A stretch of DNA of 64,000 nucleotides from Lamellibrachia columna (lineage: Eukaryota > Annelida > Polychaeta > Sabellida > Siboglinidae): contig OY759261.1 in the NCBI GenBank assembly GCA_963662155.1, forward strand, positions 32,104,277 through 32,168,276, read 5' to 3'. A program made the position numbers and the translations under genes. This document shows positions 9,895 through 22,724 of the stretch, piece after piece; position 1 is the stretch's first letter, and each line of letters begins with the position of its first letter. Under the pieces are notes generated by a model that was given only the letters and a program-made list of their open reading frames with translations, had not been told where the DNA came from and made no database searches.

Positions 9895-9963
9895 GTCACT
9901 AATAATAAGTTAAGCCGTTTATATTATTATTATTCTTTGTTATTATTAATAAATATTAGTGAC
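9895..9963. repeat. Inverted repeat around AT-rich core
   Basis: GTCACTAATA (9895-9904) is the reverse complement of TATTAGTGAC (9954-9963). The interior is TAT/TTA low-complexity DNA. It could be a small MITE relic; the evidence is thin. Confidence 0.4.
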
Positions 9964-10413
9964 TTGAACGGTGATATAATAAGCAACGTACAGAAAAGTG
10001 GGGATAGTTATAAAGTGCTTACAAAGGTTAACAATGATGGGGATAAACAATGTTAACAAAACGATTGATATAAATTAGTTAAAAGATTTGAACAACGGCA
10101 GATGCTAGTCAATGTGTTGAAATATAAATGCCTACATACGCGGGAACTTGGATGTATACAATGATATGGAAGATACTGTTCTAAGTACTACTGTAAAATA
10201 AAAGACTTAGGAATAACAATACGCGCTGATGTAAAAGTTCCAGAGCAATGTGGTATTGCAGCTTGAAAGGGTAATCAAAGTATTGGTTTGATTAGGATAA
10301 CATAACATTAAATTTACTTGGCGAAGACTACCCATTCATATGTCCACCTCAGTATTTAGCCAGATAGTCATTTGAACAGCAACATGGGAGTGAACGAAAT
10401 TACCAAAGCTTCG

Positions 10414-10990
10414 AAACGGCAGCAAGACGATTCGAACCCGGGTTCCACCGATTGAGAGCCCAACGTTCTAATCCTACGCTATTTAGCACCACCCATTGAG
10501 TCGGACTTTCAAATCCTACGCGACCGAGCCCCACCGATTGAGTCCGACGTTCAAATCCTACGCCACCAAGCCCCACCGATTGAGTCCGACGTTCTAATCC
10601 TACGCCACCGAGCCCCACCGATTGAGTCCGACGTTCTAATCCTACGCCACCGAGCCCCACACATTGAGTCCGACGTTCAAATCCTACGCCACCGAGCCCC
10701 GCCGATTGAGCCCGACGTTCAAATCATACGCCGCAGAACCCCACCGATTGAGTTAGTAGTTCTAATCCTACGCAACCGAGCCCCACCGATTGAATCCGAA
10801 GTGCTTATCCTACGCCACCGAGTCCCACCGACTGAGTCCGAATTTATAATCCTACGCCGCCGAGTCGCACCGATTGAGTCCGACGTTCTAATCCAACGCC
10901 ACCGAGCCCCACCGATTGAGTCCGACGTTCTACTCCTACGCCACCGAGCCCCACCGAATGAGTCCGAAGTTCTAATCCTACGCCACAGGT
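10414..10990 (-). repeat. 42-bp minisatellite derived from the 5' part of a tRNA-like SINE
   Basis: About 13 tandem units of 42 bp. On the minus strand each reads GGCGTAGGATTAGAACGTCG followed by GACTCAATCGGTGGGG, which resembles a tRNA D-arm/A-box (TGGCnnAGTGGTTAGAGCG) running into an anticodon region. Only the last unit (minus-strand 3' end, near 10,450-10,425) continues into ACCCGGGTTCGAATCGTC, a B-box/T-arm. So the front half of a tRNA-like sequence was amplified and the back half was kept once. Because 42 is divisible by 3, the minus strand is open as a 14-residue repeat (GLGGVGLERRTQSV); this is most likely an artefact. SINE ancestry is inferred from the A-box/B-box resemblance. Confidence 0.72.
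10425..10445 (-). promoter_or_regulatory. B-box-like Pol III element at end of the minisatellite
   Basis: On the minus strand GGGTTCGAATCG matches the internal B-box consensus GGTTCGANTCC except at its end. Its distance from the adjacent A-box-like unit is about that of a tRNA gene. A working promoter is not implied. Confidence 0.5.
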
Positions 10991-11390
10991 ACAACCAAAT
11001 ACTGCGACATTGCAGGAATATGGTTTATACCAGAATTGTCTGAGTTGTTCTTTTCTCAGTTGCGGGCATTTCATATGCGTCTTCCTCCGCTGGTATTGTG
11101 TCACTCTAGGTTAGTATTTTATTCAATCAGAACAGTTGGGATGGAAGTTGCATAACCGCCAGCAGGAGGGATTCAAACAGGACGTCCCACTGACGTACTT
11201 ATTATCGTTGACTGGCTTCACAGCGTGAATCCTCATCGTGCTTTCAACTCTAACATCTTCAAGGGACGCCAACTCTATTGACGCCTCCTTCACCTCTTCT
11301 TGAGTAAACAATGTATACGTCACATCAAATTCTATCCGGGCAATATGAAGGTTTGTAAATTGGATACATTATATGTAGGTATCTTGTCTC
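10991..11390. other. Unassigned stretch with a minus-strand open frame
   Basis: A minus-strand frame open from about 11,355 to the stop near 11,123 gives about 75 residues, including TQEEVKEASIELASLEDVRV and a Cys-rich end. No ATG, clear splice acceptor or family is seen. The Cys-rich tail overlaps GTTTGAATCCCTCC on the minus strand, which is vaguely B-box-like, so repeat origin is possible. Not called as a gene. Confidence 0.25.
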
Positions 11391-11687
11391 TCGCTAGAAA
11401 AAATGCACAGCTGATCTGACGGTAAAAACATTATAACGTATGCGATAAATAGAAGTGTTTAAAACAGTGAACGGTTATGAGGATGTTGATAGGAATATGT
11501 TCGTCAAACTTAAAGAAGGTAGTCGAACAAGACGATACAAAACAGCATTAGTTAAGGAACAGTGTAGTTTGGACATGAGAAATAAATGAATGGAACAAAC
11601 TTGCCAAATTATTGTGTTAATGCTGGTAGTGTGAATATGTTTAAAAATAGAATTGACAGATATCTGATAAGGGCTGGCAACACATAA
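11391..11687 (+). pseudogene. C-terminal end of a CR1-like LINE ORF2, frameshifted
   Basis: In plus orientation one frame gives IEVFKTVNGYEDVDRNMF (from about 11,449) and continues to KEQCSLDMRNK, then meets a stop. A frameshift leads to MNGTNLPNYCVNAGSVNMF and KNRIDRYLIRAG, ending at TAA 11,685-11,687. This matches the conserved tail of CR1/L2-type reverse transcriptase proteins (FKI-NGYE-VD...C-LD-RK...W-KLP...S-FK-RLD). In-frame stops before 11,449 and the frameshift make it inactive. It is 5'-truncated, as is usual for LINEs. It is not contiguous with the antisense LINE at 3.5-4.6 kb, though it could be the same family. Confidence 0.85.
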
Positions 11688-11786
11688 ATGCGAAAAATTT
11701 TGGACTCTCGATAAGCCAATGACTTCCTTGTCTACTTGCCATCTGGAACTTTTGGGATGGCAATGTTGTTAAATATTGTTAAATCT
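11688..11786 (+). mobile_element. LINE 3' UTR and tail
   Basis: About 100 bp after the ORF2 stop, ending in the short repeat TGTTGTTAAATATTGTTAAAT near 11,765-11,784. A simple 3' repeat tail is common in CR1/L2 elements. The exact end is uncertain. Confidence 0.45.
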
Positions 11787-12136
11787 CACTCCTAGTTTGG
11801 TTTCTCTACACTCGGATATGGACACAGGATGTCTTTCTGAGCCTACGTCACATATTCCTGGATGGACTCGTGCAAGTACCACAGTTGCGATGGTTGGCAG
11901 TGCACTGTCCCCGTTGATCATGCTGATAAAGACTGTCTCAGCCGTGTTTTGCGAGTGCATTGCGCGGAAGAAAATTCCCAGGGTGTGCCGGGAAAACCGG
12001 AAGTGTAGTTATTATTTGACACGAGGTAGAGGCTTGTAGACGGGAGTGATGTTGGCTAGCCAGTCTCCAACAGTCAATCAACTCGTGCCGTTTTCTGTTC
12101 CGACCAGTTGGGCAGAGTTGACGCGAAAAAACCCAG
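11787..12136. other. Unique flank between LINE tail and satellite
   Basis: About 350 bp of mixed composition with open frames on both strands (11,776-12,039 plus; 11,960-11,769 minus) that resemble no family I know and overlap each other. Richer in GC than the DNA to the left. It ends at CCCAGTTAACAACAG, where the first satellite monomer starts. Confidence 0.4.
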
Positions 12137-13660
12137 TTAACAACAGACTGACACTCAGCCAACGACGACACCGTGTGGTGTTTACCACAGACTGACACTC
12201 AGCCAACGACGACACCGTGTGGTGTTTACCACAGACTGACACTCAGCCTACGACGACACCGTGTGGTGTTTACCACAGACTGACATTCAGCCAACGACGA
12301 CACAGTGTGGTGTTTACCACAGACTGACACTCAGCCAAAGACGACAATGTGTGGTGTTTACCACAGACTGACACTCAGCCAACGACGACACCGTGTGGTG
12401 TTTACCACAGACTGACACTCAGCCAACGACGACACCGTGTGGTGTTTACCACAGACTGACACTCAGCCAACGACGACACCGTGTGGTGTTCACCACAGAC
12501 TGACACTCAGCCAACGACGACACCGTGTGGTGTTTACCACAGACTGACCACTCAGCCAACGACGACACCGTGTGGTGTTTACCACAGACTGACACTCAGC
12601 TAACGGCGACATCGTGTGGTGTTTACCACAGACTGACACTCAGCCAACGACGACACCGTGAGGTGTTTACCACAGACTGACTGTCAGCCAACGACGACAC
12701 CGTGAGGTGTTTACCACAGACTGACACTCAGCCAACGACGACACCGTGTGGTGTTCACCACAGACTGACACTCAGCCAACGACGACACCGTGTGGTGTTT
12801 ACCACAGACTGACACTCAGCCAACGACGACACCGTGTGGTGTTTACCACAGACTGACACTCAGCCAACGACGACACCGTGTGGTGTTTACCACAGACAGA
12901 CATTCAGCCAACGACGACACCGTGTGGTGTTTACCATATAATGACACTCAGCCAACGACGACACCGTGTGGTGTTTACCACAGACTGACACTCAGCCAAC
13001 GACGACACCGTGTGGTGTTTACCACAGACTGACATTCAGCCAACGACGACACCGTTTGGTGTTTTCCACAGACTGACACTCAACCAACGACGACACCGTG
13101 TGGTGTTCACCACAGAATGACGCTCAGCCAACGACGACACCGTGTGGTGTTTACCACAGACTGACACTCAGCCAACGACGACACCGTGTGGTGTTCACCA
13201 CATACTGACACTCAGCCAACGACGACACCGTGGGGTGTTCACCACATACTGACACTCAGCCAACGACGACACCGTGTGGTGTTTACCACATACTGACACC
13301 CAGCCAACGACGACACCGTGTGGTGTTTACCACAGACTGACACTCAGCCAAAGACGACAGCGTGTGGTGTTTACCACAGACTGACACTCAGCCAACGACG
13401 ACACCGTGTGGTGTTTACCACAGACTGACGCTCAGCCAACGACGACACCGTGTGGTGTTTACCACAGACTGACACTCAGCCAAAGACGACACCGTGTGGT
13501 GTTTACCACAGACTGACGGTCAGCCAACGACGACACCGTGTGGTGTTCACCACAGACTGACGCTCAGCCAACGACGACACAGTGTGGTGTTCACCACAGA
13601 CTGACACTCAGCCAACGACGACACCGTGTGGTGTTCACCACATACTGACACTCAGCCAAC
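12137..13660 (+). repeat. Satellite left edge, near-consensus monomers
   Basis: About 34 monomers with scattered substitutions and no clear higher-order unit. It contains the only 45-bp monomer of the left part (ACTGACCACTCAG near 12,541). Some variants here (GTGAGGTG; CACATAATGAC or CATATAATGAC) recur in domain B but are rare in domain A. Confidence 0.7.
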
Positions 13661-15382
13661 GACGACACCGTGTGGTGTTTACTATAGACTGACACTCAAC
13701 CAACGACGACACCGTATGGTGTTTACCACAGACTGACACTCAGCCAACGACGACACCGTATGGTGTTTACCACAGACCTACACTCAGCCTACAACGACAC
13801 CGTGTGGTGTTTACCACAGACTGACACTCAGTCAACGACGACACCGTGTGGTGTTTACTATAGACTGACTCTCAGGCAACGACGACACCGTATGGTGTTC
13901 ACCACAGACTGACACTCAGCCAACGACGACACCGTATGGTGTTAACCACAGACTGACACTCAGCCAACGACGACACCGTGTGGTGTTTACTATAGACTGA
14001 CACTCAGCCAACGACGACACCGTATGGTGTTTACCACAGACTGACACTCAGCCAACGACGACACCGTGTGGTGTTTACTATAGACTGACACTCAGCCAAC
14101 GACGACACCGTGTGGTGTTTACCACAGACTGACACTCAGCCAACGACGACACCGTGTGGTGTTTACCACAGACTGACGCTCAGCCAACGACGACACCGTG
14201 TGGTGTTTACCACAGACTGACGCTCAGCCAACGACGACACCGTGTGGTGTTTACCACAGACTGACGCTCAGCCAACAACGACACCGTGTGGTGTTTAACA
14301 CAGACTGACACTCTGCCAACGACGACACCGTGTGGTGTTTACCACAGACTGACACTCAGACAACGACGACACCTTGTGGTGTTCACCACAGACTGACACT
14401 CAGCCAACGACGACACCGTGTGGTGTACACCACAGACTGACATTCAGCCAACGACGACACCGTGTGGTGTTCACCAAAGACTGACACTCAGCCAACGACG
14501 ACACCGTGTGGTGTTTACTATAGACTGACACTCAACCAACGACGACACCGTATGGTGTTTACCACAGACTGACACTCAGCCAACGACGACACCGTATGGT
14601 GTTTACCACAGACCTACACTCAGCCTACAACGACACCGTGTGGTGTTTACCACAGACTGACACTCAGTCAACGACGACACCGTGTGGTGTTTACTATAGA
14701 CTGACTCTCAGGCAACGACGACACCGTATGGTGTTCACCACAGACTGACACTCAGCCAACGACGACACCGTATGGTGTTAACCACAGACTGACACTCAGC
14801 CAACGACGACACCGTGTGGTGTTTACTATAGACTGACACTCAGCCAACGACGACACCGTATGGTGTTTACCACAGACTGACACTCAGCCAACGACGACAC
14901 CGTGTGGTGTTTACTATAGACTGACACTCAGCCAACGACGACACCGTGTGGTGTTTACCACAGACTGACACTCAGCCAACGACGACACCGTGTGGTGTTT
15001 ACCACAGACTGACGCTCAGCCAACGACGACACCGTGTGGTGTTTACCACAGACTGACGCTCAGCCAACGACGACACCGTGTGGTGTTTACCACAGACTGA
15101 CGCTCAGCCAACAACGACACCGTGTGGTGTTTAACACAGACTGACACTCTGCCAACGACGACACCGTGTGGTGTTTACCACAGACTGACACTCAGACAAC
15201 GACGACACCTTGTGGTGTTCACCACAGACTGACACTCAGCCAACGACGACACCGTGTGGTGTACACCACAGACTGACATTCAGCCAACGACGACACCGTG
15301 TGGTGTTCACCAAAGACTGACACTCAGCCAACGACGACACCGTGTGGTGTTTACTATAGACTGACACTCAACCAACGACGAC
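13645..15382 (+). repeat. Tandem pair of an 836-bp (19-monomer) higher-order unit
   Basis: The variant series starting TTACTATAGACTGACACTCA is repeated 836 bp later (13,681 and 14,517; ACACCTT markers at 14,371 and 15,207) in the same monomer order. The 836-bp spacing of these markers recurs further on (15,647 to 16,483). Confidence 0.8.
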
Positions 15383-15859
15383 ACCGTGTGGTGTTCTCCA
15401 AAGACTGACACTCAGCCAACGACGACACCGTGTGGTGTTCACAACAGACTGACGCTCAGCCAACGACGACACCGTGTGGTGTTTACCACAGACTGACGCT
15501 CAGCCAACGACGACACCGTGTGGTGTTTACCACAGACTGACGCTCAGCCAACAACGACACCGTGTGGTGTTTAACACAGACTGACACTCTGCCAACGACG
15601 ACACCGTGTGGTGTTTACCACAGACTGACACTCAGACAACGACGACACCTTGTGGTGTTCACCACAGACTGACACTCAGCCAACGACGACACCGTGTGGT
15701 GTACACCACAGACTGACATTCAGCCAACGACGACACCGTGTGGTGTTCACCAAAGACTGACACTCAGCCAACGACGACACCGTGTTGTGTTCACCAAAGA
15801 CTGACACTCAGCCAACGACGACACCGTGTGGTGTTTACTATAGACTGACACTCAACCAA

Positions 15860-18800
15860 CGACGACACCGTATGGTGTTTACCACAGACTGACACTCAGC
15901 CAACGACGACACCGTATGGTGTTTACCACAGACCTACACTCAGCCTACAACGACACCGTGTGGTGTTTACCACAGACTGACACTCAGTCAACGACGACAC
16001 CGTGTGGTGTTTACTATAGACTGACTCTCAGGCAACGACGACACCGTATGGTGTTCACCACAGACTGACACTCAGCCAACGACGACACCGTATGGTGTTA
16101 ACCACAGACTGACACTCAGCCAACGACGACACCGTGTGGTGTTTACTATAGACTGACACTCAGCCAACGACGACACCGTATGGTGTTTACCACAGACTGA
16201 CACTCAGCCAACGACGACACCGTGTGGTGTTTACTATAGACTGACACTCAGCCAACGACGACACCGTGTGGTGTTTACCACAGACTGACGCTCAGCCAAC
16301 GACGACACCGTGTGGTGTTTACCACAGACTGACGCTCAGCCAACGACGACACCGTGTGGTGTTTACCACAGACTGACGCTCAGCCAACAACGACACCGTG
16401 TGGTGTTTAACACAGACTGACACTCTGCCAACGACGACACCGTGTGGTGTTTACCACAGACTGACACTCAGACAACGACGACACCTTGTGGTGTTCACCA
16501 CAGACTGACACTCAGCCAACGACGACACCGTGTGGTGTACACCACAGACTGACATTCAGCCAACGACGACACCGTGTGGTGTTCACCAAAGACTGACACT
16601 CAGCCAACGACGACACCGTGTGGTGTTTACTATAGACTGACACTCAACCAACGACGACACCGTATGGTGTTTACCACAGACTGACACTCAGCCAACGACG
16701 ACACCGTATGGTGTTTACCACAGACCTACACTCAGCCTACAACGACACCGTGTGGTGTTTACCACAGACTGACACTCAGCCAACGACGAAACCGTATGGT
16801 GTTTACCACAGACTGACGCTCAGCCAACAACGACACCGTGTGGTGTTTAACACAGACTGACACTCTGCCAACGACGACACCGTGTGGTGTTTACCACAGA
16901 CTGACACTCAGACAACGACGACACCTTGTGGTGTTCACCACAGACTGACACTCAGCCAACGACGACACCGTGTGGTGTACACCACAGACTGACATTCAGC
17001 CAACGACGACACCGTGTGGTGTTCACCAAATACTGACACTCAGCCAACGACGACACCGTGTGGTGTTTACTATAGACTGACACTCAACCAACGACGACAC
17101 CGTATGGTGTTTACCACAGACTGACACTCAGCCAACGACGACACCGTATGGTGTTTACCACAGACCTACACTCAGCCTACAACGACACCGTGTGGTGTTT
17201 ACCACAGACTGACACTCAGTCAACGACGACACCGTGTGGTGTTTACTATAGACTGACTCTCAGGCAACGACGACACCGTATGGTGTTCACCACAGACTGA
17301 CACTCAGCCAACGACGACACCGTATGGTGTTAACCACAGACTGACACTCAGCCAACGACGACACCGTGTGGTGTTTACTATAGACTGACACTCAGCCAAC
17401 GACGACACCGTATGGTGTTTACCACAGACTGACACTCAGCCAACGACGACACCGTGTGGTGTTCACAACAGACTGACGCTCAGCCAACGACGACACCGTG
17501 TGGTGTTTACCACAGACTGACGCTCAGCCAACGACGACACCGTGTGGTGTTTACCACAGACTGACGCTCAGCCAACAACGACACCGTGTGGTGTTTAACA
17601 CAGACTGACACTCTGCCAACGACGACACCGTGTGGTGTTTACCACAGACTGACACTCAGACAACGACGACACCTTGTGGTGTTCACCACAGACTGACACT
17701 CAGCCAACGACGACACCGTGTGGTGTACACCACAGACTGACATTCAGCCAACGACGACACCGTGTGGTGTTCACCAAAAACTGACACTCAGCCAACGACG
17801 ACACCGTGTTGTGTTCACCAAAGACTGACACTCAGCCAACGACGACACCGTGTGGTGTTTACTATAGACTGACACTCAACCAACGACGACACCGTATGGT
17901 GTTTACCACAGACTGACACTCAGCCAACGACGACACCGTATGGTGTTTACCACATACCTACACTCAGCCTACAACGACACCGTGTGGTGTTTACCACAGA
18001 CTGACACTCAGTCAACGACGACACCGTGTGGTGTTTACTATAGACTGACTCTCAGGCAACGACGACACCGTATGGTGTTCACCACAGACTGACACTCAGC
18101 CAACGACGACACCGTGTGGTGTACACCACAGACTGACATTCAGCCAACGACGACACCGTGTGGTGTTCACCAAAGACTGACACTCAGCCAACGACGACAC
18201 CGTGTGGTGTTTACTATAGACTGACACTCAACCAACGACGACACCGTATGGTGTTTACCACAGACTGACACTCAGCCAACGACGACACCGTATGGTGTTT
18301 ACCACAGACCTACACTCAGCCTACAACGACACCGTGTGGTGTTTACCACAGACTGACACTCAGCCAACGACGAAACCGTATGGTGTTTACCACAGACTGA
18401 CGCTCAGCCAACAACGACACCGTGTGGTGTTTAACACAGACTGACACTCTGCCAACGACGACACCGTGTGGTGTTTACCACAGACTGACACTCAGACAAC
18501 GACGACACCTTGTGGTGTTCACCACAGACTGACACTCAGCCAACGACGACACCGTGTGGTGTACACCACAGACTGACATTCAGCCAACGACGACACCGTG
18601 TGGTGTTCACCAAAGACTGACACTCAGCCAACGACGACACCGTGTGGTGTTTACTATAGACTGACACTCAACCAACGACGACACCGTATGGTGTTTACCA
18701 CAGACTGACACTCAGCCAACGACGACACCGTATGGTGTTTACCACAGACCTACACTCAGCCTACAACGACACCATGTGGTGTTTACCACATACTGACACT

Positions 18801-21595
18801 CAGTCAACGACGACACCGTGTGGTGTTTACTATAGACTGACTCTCAGGCAACGACGACACCGTATGGTGTTCACCACAGACTGACACTCAGCCAACGACG
18901 ACACCGTATAGTGTTAACCACAGACTGACACTCAGCCAACGACGACACCGTGTGGTGTTTACTATAGACTGACACTCAGCCAACGACGACACCGTATGGT
19001 GTTTACCACAGACTGACACTCAGCCAACGACGACACCGTGTGGTGTTCACAACAGACTGACGCTCAGCCAACGACGACACCGTGTGGTGTTTACCACAGA
19101 CTGACGCTCAGCCAACGACGACACCGTGTGGTGTTTACCACAGACTGACGCTCAGCCAACAACGACACCGTGTGGTGTTTAACACAGACTGACACTCTGC
19201 CAACGACGACACCGTGTGGTGTTTACCACAGACTGACACTCAGACAACGACGACACCTTGTGGTGTTCACCACAGACTGACACTCAGCCAACGACGACAC
19301 CGTGTGGTGTACACCACAGACTGACATTCAGCCAACGACGACACCGTGTGGTGTTCACCAAAGACTGACACTCAGCCAACGACGACACCGTGTGGTGTTC
19401 ACCAAAGACTGACACTCAGCCAACGACGACACCGTGTGGTGTTTACTATAGACTGACACTCAACCAACGACGACACCGTATGGTGTTTACCACTGACTGA
19501 CACTCAGCCAACGACGACACCGTATGGTGTTTACCACAGACCTACACTCAGCCTACAACGACACCGGGTGGTGTTTACCACAGACTGACACTCAGTCAAC
19601 GACGACACCGTGTGGTGTTTACTATAGACTGACTCTCAGGCAACGACGACACCGTATGGTGTTCACCACAGACTGACACTCAGCCAACGACGACACCGTA
19701 TGGTGTTAACCACAGACTGACACTCAGCCAACGACGACACCGTGTGGTGTTTACTATAGACTGACACTCAGCCAACGACGACACCGTATGGTGTTTACCA
19801 CAGACTGACACTCAGTCAACGACGACACCGTGTGGTGTTTACTATAGACTGACACTCAGTCAACGACGACACCGTGTGGTGTTTACCACAGACTGACACT
19901 CAGCCAACGACGACACCGTGTGGTGTTTACCACAGACCTACACTCAGCCTACAACGACACCGTGTGGTGTTTACCACAGACTGACACTCAGCCAACGACG
20001 ACACCGTGTGGTGTTCACCACAGACTGACACTCAGCCAACGAAGACACCGTGTGGTGTACACCACAGACTGACACTCAGCCAACGACGACACCGTGTGGT
20101 GTTCTCCAAAGACTGACACTCAGCCAACGACGACACCGTGTGGTGTTTACTATAGACTGACACTCAGCCTACAACGACACCGTGTGGTGTTTACAACAGA
20201 CTGACACTCAGTCAACCACGACACCGTGTGGTGTTTACCACAGACTGACGCTCAGCCAACAACGACACCGTGTGGTGTTTAACACAGACTGACACTCTGC
20301 CAACGACGACACCGTGTGGTGTTTACCACAGACTGACACTCAGCCAACGACGACACCGTGTGGTGTACACCACAGACTGACATTCAGCCAACGACGACAC
20401 CGTATGGTGTTTACCACAGACTGACACTCAGCCAACGACGACACCGTATGGTGTTTACCACAGACCTACACTCAGCCTACAACGACACCGTGTGGTGTTT
20501 ACCACAGACTGACACTCAGTCAACGACGACACCGTGTGGTGTTTACTATAGACTGACTCTCAGGCAACGACGACACCGTATGGTGTTCACCACAGACTGA
20601 CACTCAGCCAACGACGACACCGTATGGTGTTAACCACAGACTGACACTCAGCCAACGACGACACCGTGTGGTGTTTACTATAGACTGACACTCAGCCAAC
20701 GACGACACCGTATGGTGTTTACCACAGACTGACACTCAGCCAACGACGACACCGTGTGGTGTTCACAACAGACTGACGCTCAGCCAACGACGACACCGTG
20801 TGGTGTTTACCACAGACTGACGCTCAGCCAACGACGACACCGTGTGGTGTTTACCACAGACTGACGCTCAGCCAACAACGACACCGTGTGGTGTTTAACA
20901 CAGACTGACACTCTGCCAACGACGACACCGTGTGGTGTTTACCACAGACTGACACTCAGACAACGACGACACCTTGTGGTGTTCACCACAGACTGACACT
21001 CAGCCAACGACGACACCGTGTGGTGTACACCACAGACTGACATTCAGCCAACGACGACACCGTGTGGTGTTCACCAAAGACTGACACTCAGCCAACGACG
21101 ACACCGTGTGGTGTTCACCAAAGACTGACACTCAGCCAACGACGACACCGTGTGGTGTTTACTATAGACTGACACTCAACCAACGACGACACCGTATGGT
21201 GTTTACCACAGACTGACACTCAGCCAACGACGACACCGTATGGTGTTTACCACATACCTACACTCAGCCTACAACGACACCGGGTGGTGTTTACCACAGA
21301 CTGACACTCAGTCAACGACGACACCGTGTGGTGTTTACTATAGACTGACTCTCAGGCAACGACGACACCGTATGGTGTTCACCACAGACTGACACTCAGC
21401 CAACGACGACACCGTATGGTGTTAACCACAGACTGACACTCAGCCAACGACGACACCGTGTGGTGTTTACTATAGACTGACACTCAGCCAACGACGACAC
21501 CGTATGGTGTTTACCACAGACTGACACTCAGCCAACGACGACACCGTGTGGTGTTTACTATAGACTGACACTCAGCCAACGACGACACCGTGTGG
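15860..21595 (+). repeat. Large duplicated block, copy 1 (about 5.7 kb)
   Basis: Matches 22,725-28,459 at a constant offset of 6,864 bp (156 monomers). Rare private variants coincide: ACCAAAAACTG with TGTTGTGTTC (near 17,776-17,815), ACCATGTGG plus CATACTG (near 18,773), GTATAGTGTT (near 18,906), CACTGACTG (near 19,491) and CCGGGTGG (near 19,564). A few single-base differences exist, for example CACATACC at 17,951. Confidence 0.85.
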
Positions 21596-22724
21596 TGTTT
21601 ACTATAGACTGACACTCAGCCAACGACGACACCGTATGGTGTTTACCACAGACTGACACTCAGCCAACGACGACACCGTGTGGTGTTCACAACAGACTGA
21701 CGCTCAGCCAACGACGACACCGTGTGGTGTTTACCACAGACTGACGCTCAGCCAACGACGACACCGTGTGGTGTTTACCACAGACTGACGCTCAGCCAAC
21801 AACGACACCGTGTGGTGTTTAACACAGACTGACACTCTGCCAACGACGACACCGTGTGGTGTTTACCACAGACTGACACTCAGACAACGACGACACCTTG
21901 TGGTGTTCACCACAGACTGACACTCAGCCAACGACGACACCGTGTGGTGTACACCACAGACTGACATTCAGCCAACGACGACACCGTGTGGTGTTCACCA
22001 AAGACTGACACTAAGCCAACGACGACACCGTGTGGTGTTCACCAAAGACTGACACTCAGCCAACGACGACACCGTGTGGTGTTTACTATAGACTGACACT
22101 CAACCAACGACGACACCGTATGGTGTTTACCACAGACTGACACTCAGCCAACGACGACACCGTATGGTGTTTACCACAGACCTACACTCAGCCTACAACG
22201 ACACCGGGTGGTGTTTACCACAGACTGACACTCAGTCAACGACGACACCGTGTGGTGTTTACCACAGACCTACACTCAGCCTACAACGACACCGTGTGGT
22301 GTTTACCACAGACTGACACTCAGCCAACGACGACACCGTGTGGTGTTCACCACAGACTGACACTCAGCCAACGAAGACACCGTGTGGTGTACACCACAGA
22401 CTGACACTCAGCCAACGACGACACCGTGTGGTGTTCTCCAAAGACTGACACTCAGCCAACGACGACACCGTGTGGTGTTTACTATAGACTGACACTCAGC
22501 CTACAACGACACCGTGTGGTGTTTACAACAGACTGACACTCAGTCAACCACGACACCGTGTGGTGTTTACCACAGACTGACGCTCAGCCAACAACGACAC
22601 CGTGTGGTGTTTAACACAGACTGACACTCTGCCAACGACGACACCGTGTGGTGTTTACCACAGACTGACACTCAGCCAACGACGACACCGTGTGGTGTAC
22701 ACCACAGACTGACATTCAGCCAAC

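Noticed and set aside
10414..10480. Functional tRNA gene
   Set aside because: The A-box and B-box resemblance is clear, but the acceptor stem and T-arm pairing are broken. It is better read as a SINE relic.
10400..11104. 14-residue repeat protein (GLGGVGLERRTQSV)
   Set aside because: It is open only because 42 is a multiple of 3; the unit resembles a tRNA A-box region and no conserved start or splice context is seen.
11769..12039. Overlapping frames of 63 and 87 residues next to the satellite
   Set aside because: Both strands are open over the same bases, with no family, splice sites or codon bias; chance in GC-richer DNA.
10414..13000. Common origin of the 42-bp minisatellite and 44-bp satellite
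   Set aside because: They share only ACGACACCG/ACGCCACCG-like words. The rest does not align and the lengths differ; only the weak A-box hint is kept as a low-interest finding.
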